Positions 18,744 to 25,497 of a stretch of DNA of 64,000 bases are shown here, piece by piece (the first letter of the stretch is position 1; each line of letters starts with the position of its first letter). The position numbers were made by a program, and so were the translations under genes. The notes beneath the pieces were generated by a model that did no database searches, was not told the origin of the DNA, and saw only the letters and a list, made by a program, of their open reading frames with translations. Source of the DNA: Roseiarcus sp963820775 (lineage in GTDB: Bacteria; Pseudomonadota; Alphaproteobacteria; Rhizobiales; Beijerinckiaceae); the NCBI GenBank assembly GCA_963820775.1, contig CAWGBF010000008.1, positions 1 to 64,000 on the forward strand, given 5' to 3'.

Positions 18744-19907
18744 ATGGCTTGGTCGGGTCTGAAGACGCTCGCATACGTTCCGTTGACGCGGTCAAACGTC
18801 CCGTCGGACGTTCCGCCGCCCGACTGGGCCAATCAGATCATGCAGCGCGTGTATGATGATATAGATTCGAAAAAAACCCTCGTCGACCGATCGCTGCGCG
18901 CCTACATCCACACAGTTTCTTCCGGATTGGCGGATATCCAGGTCGACGTCCGGCCGCAGGAAACCATCGCCGGAACGGGAGCGGGTGGAACAGACGTTGC
19001 GCCCGATGCGCTCGAGGCGAGGTTGGGCAATCAATTGCGCGCCCTAGGGTACGATGGCGCGGCGATTGTGATGCTCGGCGGCCCGGGCGGCGGTTCGACA
19101 ACGGGCTACTGGTCGCGATTTTCCATGTTGGACGACCACGGCGTCTGGGTGGGCGAGATCGTTCATCAGACGAATTTATGCAATCTTCCAGACCTTTTCG
19201 ATTTCACTGATGAATTCCCAGATGAGAACATGGGCGTTTATGACCAGGAGGCCGGGTACGGCTACACGCATTTCTCAGTCTGGACGAAGCGGGCCATCGG
19301 ATGGCTCAATCCTTCGACCGTTCCAGTGCACGCCGGGCATTCGTCCAACTACATGCTCCATTCGGCAAGCCTTATCCAGCCGCCGCCGGCGGGAAGGGTC
19401 GCCGCCGTGCAAGTCGGCACGCAGGTCCCGTACCTCATGGTCGAAGCCCGTACCCAAGCCGATCAATTTGACATCAACATTCCCAATGACGGAGTCATCG
19501 TCTACCAGGTTCAAACCTCGGATCCTCTCGGGAATGCACAGAATAGCGTGCCTCCCCTCAACCTGCTGACCAAAACCGGGCTCTTGGCGGGCCAATCATT
19601 CACGTCGGCGAACCAGGTAGTGGTCAAAATTGACGGTGCGGTCGCTGGCGGCTTTTCCATCACCGTCACCAATAACGCGCTGGGGACCGTGCCCGGCGTC
19701 CTCGGGGAGACGGAGCCGACGGCGTCGCAACGGATCAAGGCGGCAGGCTTCGTGCCGAAATTCGTCGCGGCAAAAAAGCCTCCAGCCGCTCGCGGCGCAG
19801 TCGGCGCGGTCAAGAAAATAGTGGTTGTAGAGCAAAGCCCGGTCGGCGGCACAAGGGCGCATCTCGGGACCGTCGTGACTTGCACGATGGCGGCGGATGA
19901 TCCGTAA
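18744..19907 (+). CDS. M6-like metalloprotease homologue with degenerate active site and PASTA-like tail
   Basis: A 387-residue protein starting at ATG 18744 after GGGAGG (18733-18738). Residues about 130-300 resemble the M6/immune-inhibitor-A region: NLPDLFDFTDE, then YGYTHFSVWTKRAIGWLNP, then VEARTQADQFDINIPNDGVI. Where HExxH should stand the sequence reads GEIVH (residues 137-141), so the first zinc ligand is Gly and activity is unlikely. The C-terminus (about 318-385), with SQRIKAAGFVPKF and VVEQSPVGGTRAHLGTVV, follows the PASTA pattern. No signal peptide is visible. Function unknown; the M6 assignment is from pattern memory and moderate. Confidence 0.6.
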   Translation: MAWSGLKTLAYVPLTRSNVPSDVPPPDWANQIMQRVYDDIDSKKTLVDRSLRAYIHTVSSGLADIQVDVRPQETIAGTGAGGTDVAPDALEARLGNQLRALGYDGAAIVMLGGPGGGSTTGYWSRFSMLDDHGVWVGEIVHQTNLCNLPDLFDFTDEFPDENMGVYDQEAGYGYTHFSVWTKRAIGWLNPSTVPVHAGHSSNYMLHSASLIQPPPAGRVAAVQVGTQVPYLMVEARTQADQFDINIPNDGVIVYQVQTSDPLGNAQNSVPPLNLLTKTGLLAGQSFTSANQVVVKIDGAVAGGFSITVTNNALGTVPGVLGETEPTASQRIKAAGFVPKFVAAKKPPAARGAVGAVKKIVVVEQSPVGGTRAHLGTVVTCTMAADDP

Positions 19908-19950
19908 AGCGGAGAACGCGGCGTCGCGATGCGCGCCGTCCGGGCGATGG

Positions 19951-20047
19951 CGATGAATTCGGCGGACCGTTCGGCGGCTTTGGCGAGCGAGCCGAAAACA
20001 ATGACGGTGAGAAACGAACGCAATTGATCGGCGTCGAGCGTAACCAC
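19951..20047 (-). pseudogene. LysR-family regulator relic (N-terminal helix-turn-helix only)
   Basis: Translation from 20047 reads LDADQLRSFLTVI then GSLAKAAER, matching LDTDQLRSFLAII and GSFTKAAER of the intact LysR gene at 24104-24991, and then loses similarity. Only about 30 residues remain of some 295. The DNA upstream is also homologous to that gene's control region, so the fragment derives from a related locus, not from chance. Confidence 0.75.
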
Positions 20048-20101
20048 CTATCCGAAAACTTCATCGATCATTCTGAAAATATTCGTTGGGCCGATCATTG
20101 G
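20048..20101. repeat. Degenerate copy of the LysR/DUF1127 control region
   Basis: Shares atccgaaa and attcgttgg-ccgatca-tggc with 24990-25041 at the same distance from the LysR start. The distal operator half (gccgatcat) survives, but the proximal half ttgatcggt has decayed to tcatcgatca. Confidence 0.65.
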
Positions 20102-20181
20102 CCGAGAAGTAGAGATGATCAACGGCGTCGCGGGCTCGATGTATATCTACCGAGCGCTTCGGCAAATTGGGAGGCTGCGCG

Positions 20182-20535
20182 ATGACGGCCACACGCATTG
20201 TCGGATGAACCCTACTCCCCTCCATCTTACTTCTCTGCGTCTGTTCGGCGCATGCTCAAGACATTCGGATTGCGGTCGTCGGCTCAATGACCGGTCCGCT
20301 CGCCGAGTTGCGCGATGAGGTCAAGCGCGGCGCGGAGCTGGCCGCGAAAGACATTAACGAGCGGGCGGGGTGAACGGCAGAAAGATTGTCCTCAGCATCG
20401 AGGACGACGCCTGCGATCCCAAACAAGCCGTCTCGGTCGCCAATCATGTCGTCGGAGATCAGATCACCCTTGTCGACGGCCACTCCTGCTCGAACGCTTC
20501 TGTTCCCGCTTCCCCGGTTTACGCGCGGCTCAAGG
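20182..20535 (+). pseudogene. LivK-type branched-chain amino acid binding protein, broken N-terminal fragment
   Basis: An ATG at 20182 follows GGGAGG. The translation has an in-frame TGA (20206-20208), then a signal peptide LLPSILLLCVCSAHAQ, then DIRIAVVGSMTGPLAE and GAELAAKDINERAG, typical of periplasmic amino acid binding proteins. A base lost from the G run at about 20369 shifts the frame to VNGRKIVLSIEDDACDPKQA and VANHVVGD, with VDGHSCSNASVPASPVYA, where the match ends at about one third of the normal length. Stop, shift and truncation together indicate true decay. Confidence 0.75.
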
Positions 20536-20720
20536 CGTCCAACGGACGGCTTTTGGCCGGACAAACAGAAAATTTCAATTATTTGACAAAACAGAAATTG
20601 GGTGCTACACATTTATTAGACTGGCCGAGTCAAATCCGGGGGCGGGAGCCAGAACCAGAGGGAGGCGGCTTGAGGCGGTTACAGATGAGGCAGAGAGACG
20701 GATCTTTTATTTGGATTCGT

Positions 20721-20826
20721 TGTAACCCATTGAAAAGTCCCGATTCGGACGAATAAAACCAAATAAATCCAAGCAAAATAGCTTGGATTTATTTGGTCGG
20801 GCTTGGTTTTGCTTGGATTTATTTGG
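20721..20826 (+). repeat. Conserved 26-bp motif followed by AT-rich palindrome
   Basis: TGTAACCCATTGAAAAGTC (20721-20739) continues into CGATTC and leads into a perfect 16-bp inverted repeat: CCAAATAAATCCAAGC (20759-20774), six central bases aaaata, then GCTTGGATTTATTTGG (20781-20796). A third copy of the right arm lies at 20811-20826. Two 16-bp arms around a 6-bp centre are shaped like a tyrosine-recombinase crossover site. A related module lies in the opposite orientation near 27.53-27.63 kb. Confidence 0.7.
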
Positions 20827-20882
20827 CCGGAAAAGCCGGACCGCGGCGGCGTGGTGTTGGCGGCTAGCGTTTGGGCGATGGT

Positions 20883-22106
20883 TCAGGCGGGAACGACCGG
20901 CGCCTTGGTCTTTCTGAGCGCGTCCATGAACTGATGATCAAGCTCGAGGTGCACTTTCATCAGATCCGGCGGGGTCAACGCCAGCCATTGATTCAACGAT
21001 ATATCAGCGTAGTAGCTGCTCTTGAACATTTCCAGAAAGCGCAAGGGCCCCGTGCCCGTGTTTTCAATAAAATGCCCCGTGGCGAAGGGGACGTAGCCGA
21101 CGTCGCCGCCCTGGAAATCGAACGTTCGCGCCTGGCCGGCCGAGGCGAACACGCCCATCCGCCCCTGGCCGCTGATGTAATATTGCCACTCGTCGGCGTT
21201 GGGATGCCAATGCAGCTCACGCATTCCTCCGGGCTCGATCTCGACGAGAGCGGCCGCGATGTTCTTGGAGGCGGGAAATACGCTGGAATCGGTGATCCGC
21301 ACCGTCCCGCCCTTGGTCCTGATCGGCTCCTGCGCCAGCATGTGATGGCTGAAGGTTTGGGGCACCGGGTCGGCCCCCATGAGCTTGTCGGGACCGAGCG
21401 GACCGGGGACCGGCGCCTTGAAGATGTAGAGCTCGCGCGGATCGGGCGTGTGTCCGAACAGCGTCGCCGGCACGGCGAAATTCTTGCCCAGCACCTCAGA
21501 GGGGACATGCTTGAACCAGTCGCTGAGCAGAAACGTGCTGTCCTCGTCGAAGTCGCCATCGTCGAAGACGAGCAGGAATTCACATCCGTCGGGACCGAGA
21601 CCCTGGATCGAATGGGGAATGCCGCCGGGAAAATACCAGAGGTCGCCGACGCCGACGTCATCGACAAAATTACGCCCCTGGGCGTCGACCGCCGTGATGC
21701 GGGCTGTCCCGTAAAGCATGTAGGCCCATTCGTCCTGCTTGTGCCAGTGAAGCTCGCGGACGCCGCCTGCGTTGAGGCGCATTTGCACGCCGGCGATCGT
21801 TTTCGAGACGGCGAGCTCCCGCGCGGTGGCCTGGCGCGTCCAGCCGCCGCTCGACTGCCGGATATGCGCGTCTGCGAAGGAAAACCGCAGGTTCGGCAGA
21901 GTTCCCGAATCGGTCGCCGGCGGATTGACGATGTCGGGATTCTGAGCTTCTCGGACCACGTTGCCCGGGACCGGATCCGTGCCGCCGACGCCAGGGGCTC
22001 GGCTCGGCTCGGGAACCTGATCGGCGGCCTGAGCCGCCGAGGCGGTCATCGCTGCGCCCGCGACCATGGCGGTCGAGAGAAGATCACGTCGTGAGAATTC
22101 ATTCAT
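20883..22106 (-). CDS. Bicupin oxalate decarboxylase-family protein, Tat-exported
   Basis: A 407-residue protein starting MNEFSRRDLLSTAMVAGAAM, a twin-arginine-type signal ending ASAAQA. Two cupin domains each carry the Mn ligands: ELHWHKQDEW with later GGIPHSI, and ELHWHPNADEW with ATGHFI. The active-site lid that is SENST in oxalate decarboxylases reads DEDST here, keeping the Glu; this favours decarboxylase over oxidase activity. It would convert oxalate to formate and CO2 outside the cytoplasm. An upstream in-frame start at 22190 is not needed. Confidence 0.87.
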   Translation of the reverse strand: MNEFSRRDLLSTAMVAGAAMTASAAQAADQVPEPSRAPGVGGTDPVPGNVVREAQNPDIVNPPATDSGTLPNLRFSFADAHIRQSSGGWTRQATARELAVSKTIAGVQMRLNAGGVRELHWHKQDEWAYMLYGTARITAVDAQGRNFVDDVGVGDLWYFPGGIPHSIQGLGPDGCEFLLVFDDGDFDEDSTFLLSDWFKHVPSEVLGKNFAVPATLFGHTPDPRELYIFKAPVPGPLGPDKLMGADPVPQTFSHHMLAQEPIRTKGGTVRITDSSVFPASKNIAAALVEIEPGGMRELHWHPNADEWQYYISGQGRMGVFASAGQARTFDFQGGDVGYVPFATGHFIENTGTGPLRFLEMFKSSYYADISLNQWLALTPPDLMKVHLELDHQFMDALRKTKAPVVPA

Positions 22107-22339
22107 CGCTTTCTCCTTGTGGCGGTACGGCTCCCTCCAGCCCAGTCCAATGTAGTGCTTTGTGCGCGGGTCCGGGCGTCGACAACCCAAACGGAATCAC
22201 AACATCGTGATGAATCGGGCTTGCCGCCCGCGCGCGACGGCGCGCGAAAGGGCGGCGGCCTGACGGGCGGCGCGCCTGGCGCCGTATTTGCGGCGATCTG
22301 GCGCGATTGTGGTCCCGGTCATTGCGCGGCTCGCGCCGC

Positions 22340-23008
22340 TCAATGCAACTGCTTGCTCAGGAAAGCCAGCGTGCGCGTCCAGGCGAGCGCAGCGCTCGGC
22401 GCATCGTAGCTCTCGCGGTGGTCGCAGTTGAATCCGTGATCGGCCGGATAGATGTGGACCTCGACGTCCGGATGGGCGGCGGCGACCTCTTTCACGCCTG
22501 CGATGGGGATATGCTGGTCCTTCTCGCCGAAATGCAGCATCGTCGGCACGTTGGGCTTGAGGTCCTTAAGCCCGATGACGCCGCCGCCGTAATAGCCGAC
22601 CGCCGCGCTCAAGCCTGGAAGGCGCGCCGCCGCCGACCAGGCGACCGTGCCTCCGAGGCAGAAGCCGACAACAGCGACCTTGCCGCCTTGGCTCGCGACC
22701 TCGATCGCGGCGGCGACGTCGCGCAGCACCTGCTCGCGGTCGATCTTGCCGGCGATCGCCATGCCGCGCGTTCTCGCGTCCGCGTCGTAGCCGGTCTCGA
22801 ACTTGGGCTCGACATGCTCGAAAATCGCCGGCGCCACGGCGAGATAACCTTCGGCCGCGAACCGGTCCGTGACCTCGCGAATATGCGCGTTGACGCCGAA
22901 GATCTCCTGGATGACGACGACGCCGCCACGCGGAGGTCCCGCAGGATCGGCGCGCCAGGCTCGAATTGGGCCTGCTCCTTCCGGCTTCAGTTCAATCCAC
23001 GCGTCCAT
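22340..23008 (-). CDS. Dienelactone hydrolase family protein
   Basis: A 222-residue alpha/beta hydrolase of the carboxymethylenebutenolidase type. The nucleophile is Cys in VVGFCLGGT (about residue 118), the acid is Asp in GEKDQHIP (about 168), and the His is in PADHGFNCD (about 199). The N-terminal GGVVVIQEIFGVNAHIREV is diagnostic. In classical pathways it opens dienelactones from chlorocatechols; no other aromatic-degradation gene is nearby, so the substrate is open. It is followed on the same strand by the oxalate decarboxylase-like gene after about 230 bp. Confidence 0.9.
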   Translation of the reverse strand: MDAWIELKPEGAGPIRAWRADPAGPPRGGVVVIQEIFGVNAHIREVTDRFAAEGYLAVAPAIFEHVEPKFETGYDADARTRGMAIAGKIDREQVLRDVAAAIEVASQGGKVAVVGFCLGGTVAWSAAARLPGLSAAVGYYGGGVIGLKDLKPNVPTMLHFGEKDQHIPIAGVKEVAAAHPDVEVHIYPADHGFNCDHRESYDAPSAALAWTRTLAFLSKQLH

Positions 23009-23035
23009 GTCGATCTTCTCCGGTTCAGACGGCGC

Positions 23036-23968
23036 TCAGCGTTGAAGGCCGCTCGAGCCTCTTTGCGCAATGGCGATGCCGCCGACAACTAACAATAACG
23101 CGAGGACATGATAGGCGGCGAATGGCTCGCCCAAGATGACAACCGCCATGATGGCGCCGAACACCGGCACGAGATTAACGAATACGCCTGCCCGGCCCGG
23201 CCCGATCAGCTCGACCCCGCGCATGAACATGAGCTGCGAGACGAAGGCCGGTCCAAGCGCCACGAAGGCGAGCGCGAGAAGTCCGCCCGCGGTCGGCCAG
23301 ACGAATCCGCCGGACAGGAATTCCCAGATCATCAACGGAATGGAGGTGACGAAGGCGGCGACCGCCATGGCGGCCAGCATGCTGACCCCCGAGACGTTCG
23401 GGCGCTGACGAAGGCCGATGGTGTAGCCCGCGTACAGCCCCGCCGCCACGACCATCATGACGTCGCCGCTGTTGAAAGCGAGGGCCGCGAGCCTTGCCGG
23501 ATCGCCTTGCGCGGCGATCACGACCACGCCCAGCATGGTGACGACGGCGCCGAGCGCCTGCAACGCGCCGAAACGGACCTTAAGGAAAGCGCGCGCCCCG
23601 ATGAGAACAAGCGCCGGGATCGCGCCCTGGATGATCGAGAGGTTGAGCGCGCTTGTATGATGGGCGGCGACATAGAAGAGCGCGACGAAGACAGTGTATC
23701 CGGCCGTCCCCATTGCGGCGAGATAGACCCAGCGCGCGCGCAGCGCCGGCCAGTCCTGCCTTAGCGAAGGGCGGGCGGCAAGAAGAATCGGAATTAGCGC
23801 CGCCCCCCACCGCAAGCAGGTCAGCGTCATCGGCCCGATTTGGCCGACGGCCAACCGGCCGACGATCGAGTGCGCGGCCCAGATCAGCGTGGTGAGAACG
23901 AGCAGCAGGATCGGGTTGGCCCAGGCCGATTGCATGAGCCCGGTCCTTGGCGCGGTCGCGTCGGTCAT
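23036..23968 (-). CDS. EamA/DMT-superfamily transporter
   Basis: About 310 residues with ten hydrophobic segments and two EamA repeats: the first begins NPILLLVLTTLIWAAHSIV with CLRWGAALIPILL, the second FNSGDVMMVVAAGLYAGYTI with GRAGVFVNLVPVFGAIMAV. The signature proline of repeat 2 and the Gly-rich helices are present. I chose the ATG at 23968 (MTDATAPRTGLM) because the upstream 32 residues are Arg/Pro-rich and atypical. It probably exports a small metabolite. It lies 27 bp upstream of the dienelactone hydrolase gene. Confidence 0.87.
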   Translation of the reverse strand: MTDATAPRTGLMQSAWANPILLLVLTTLIWAAHSIVGRLAVGQIGPMTLTCLRWGAALIPILLAARPSLRQDWPALRARWVYLAAMGTAGYTVFVALFYVAAHHTSALNLSIIQGAIPALVLIGARAFLKVRFGALQALGAVVTMLGVVVIAAQGDPARLAALAFNSGDVMMVVAAGLYAGYTIGLRQRPNVSGVSMLAAMAVAAFVTSIPLMIWEFLSGGFVWPTAGGLLALAFVALGPAFVSQLMFMRGVELIGPGRAGVFVNLVPVFGAIMAVVILGEPFAAYHVLALLLVVGGIAIAQRGSSGLQR

Positions 23969-24103
23969 GAATATAGTCGCTGGCCTTGACGGATGGTCCG
24001 CAATTCGCAAGGCGCTCCTGGCCGGAAGCGGGAGCGCTAGCCTTCTGAACGGGACGGGCGGCACGGCATAGGCGGAGCCGGAGCCAAAGGCAATCCGCCC
24101 CTT

Positions 24104-24991
24104 TTAAGCCGCTTTGGTCAGGCGGCCTGGCGCGTCCTGGACGCCGATGGTCTGGCGGATCGCTTCGGCGAGCGCCTTGGCTTCTTCGCTCGGGCGGCCC
24201 GGCGCGTGGATGAGACCCATGCGGTTTAAGGGCAATTCCGGCAATCCCTCGGCGCGGCCGAGAACCTTGAGACCGGGACCAACCAGCGACGCAGGCAGGA
24301 TCGTCGCCGCGAGCCCCGAGCGCAAGAGCGTGCCGATCGCGCTGAAGTTCTTGGAATAGAATCGCGTCCTCGTGACGCCCGGCGCGGCGGTCAGCGCCTG
24401 TTCGGTCGCCCGCCGCCAGCAACAGGTCGGGCTGCCAAGCGCGAGCGGGATCGGCGCTCCCTCCTCCGCCTGGAACCGCTCCGAGGCGACCCAGACGAGA
24501 GGCTCCTCGCGCAGAAGTTCGAGCCCCTTCAAGCCCTCGTAGTCCGTGATCAATGCGAGATCGAGCGCGCCCGCGGCGACCTGTGGCGCAAGGTCAGTCG
24601 ACGCCTCGCAATTGACCGAGACCTCGACCAGCGGATGGCGGCGATTGAAGCGCGCGAGGATCTCGGCCAGGAACGATTCGGCGTAGTCATCTGGAATGCC
24701 GAGCCGGGCCGAACCCCTCAGGCCCTTGCGCGACAGCGCTGCTATTGCGCCCGCCTCGACCTGAACCATGCGCCGCGCGAATTCGATCAGTCGCTCGCCT
24801 TCCTCGGTGAGCCGCGCGCCGCGCCCGTGCTTGACGAACAGGGCGCAGCCCAGCTGCTCCTCGAGCCGGTGGACGTGCATCGACACGGCCGACTGGGTTT
24901 TGTGCACCCGCTCCGCCGCCTTGGTGAACGAGCCGGAATCGATGATGGCGAGAAAGGAGCGCAGCTGGTCGGTGTCGAGCATTGAACCCAT
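24104..24991 (-). CDS. LysR-family transcriptional regulator
   Basis: A 295-residue regulator with the N-terminal winged helix-turn-helix LRSFLAIIDSGSFTKAAERV, then QSAVSMHVHRLEEQLG, and a C-terminal periplasmic-binding-like effector domain (about 92-290). Two starts are possible, 24991 or 24982 (MLDTDQL), the latter matching the usual family start. It is divergent from the DUF1127 gene with 161 bp between, where a palindromic operator lies. A decayed relative of both gene head and control region sits at 19.95-20.1 kb. Confidence 0.92.
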   Translation of the reverse strand: MGSMLDTDQLRSFLAIIDSGSFTKAAERVHKTQSAVSMHVHRLEEQLGCALFVKHGRGARLTEEGERLIEFARRMVQVEAGAIAALSRKGLRGSARLGIPDDYAESFLAEILARFNRRHPLVEVSVNCEASTDLAPQVAAGALDLALITDYEGLKGLELLREEPLVWVASERFQAEEGAPIPLALGSPTCCWRRATEQALTAAPGVTRTRFYSKNFSAIGTLLRSGLAATILPASLVGPGLKVLGRAEGLPELPLNRMGLIHAPGRPSEEAKALAEAIRQTIGVQDAPGRLTKAA

Positions 24992-24999
24992 CCGAAATT

Positions 25000-25038
25000 T
25001 TGATCGGTTACTCTACAAACATTCGTTGGACCGATCAA
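25000..25038. promoter_or_regulatory. Palindromic operator in the LysR/DUF1127 divergent region
   Basis: Perfect 9-bp inverted arms TTGATCGGT (25000-25008) and ACCGATCAA (25030-25038) are separated by 21 bp, between the two divergent genes. Position and symmetry suggest the LysR binding site. The distal half is conserved in the decayed copy at 20.09 kb. Confidence 0.6.
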
Positions 25039-25152
25039 TGGCTCTTCCTATATAAATAGCTATCCCGAGATAAACATCCCGAGATTGAACGACCTCCACC
25101 GGCGCAAGCTTGGCGCCGAATGAGGAGTCGTCGCTTCAAATTGGAGGCGAAC

Positions 25153-25416
25153 ATGGTTGATTCCTATATGAGCTCTGGGCCGGCAAAGGCTCTGTGGCGC
25201 GTCCTCGCCTGGCCTGCGCGGGTCAGCGCGACGCGGCGAATGATGTCCGAATTGGCGCAGATGTCGGAATATGAGCTCCGCGACATCGGCCTCACACGGT
25301 CTGACGTCAACGACGCGACGGCGCTGCCTCTCGACGCCGACCCGTCCGGCCTGCTCGTCAGGCGGCGGGCTTGGCGCGAGCGGCCCGCCGGCGAGCGGGC
25401 TAATCTCGCAGCTTGA
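25153..25416 (+). CDS. DUF1127 domain protein
   Basis: An 87-residue protein with the DUF1127 core SATRRMMSELAQMSEYELRD followed by IGLTRSDV. DUF1127 proteins are short, Arg-rich, and in some alphaproteobacteria bind RNA or affect phosphate and stress responses. I chose ATG 25153 (MVDSYMSSG) over 25120. Divergent from a LysR regulator with a palindromic site between them, which probably controls it. Confidence 0.87.
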   Translation: MVDSYMSSGPAKALWRVLAWPARVSATRRMMSELAQMSEYELRDIGLTRSDVNDATALPLDADPSGLLVRRRAWRERPAGERANLAA

Positions 25417-25497
25417 TCGAAAGCCGCTCTCCACAAAGGCGATGAAAAGGTCTAGGACTTGTGTCTCGAACCTTCCAACGCCTTTGCGGAGCCCCTC

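Larger units (their letters stand above)
19908..20882. other. Gene-relic region without an intact gene
   Basis: About 975 bp between the M6-like gene and the bicupin gene. It holds a LysR N-terminal relic, a copy of the LysR control region, a broken livK start, and AT-rich palindromes, each listed separately. A short frame at 20115-20180 (MINGVAGSMYIYRALRQIG) could be the head of another broken gene. Nothing here looks expressible as a full protein. Confidence 0.7.

Noticed and set aside
20721..20830. CRISPR-like repeats
   Set aside because: Only two or three arms with no regular spacers and no cas genes; the palindrome explains the repetition.
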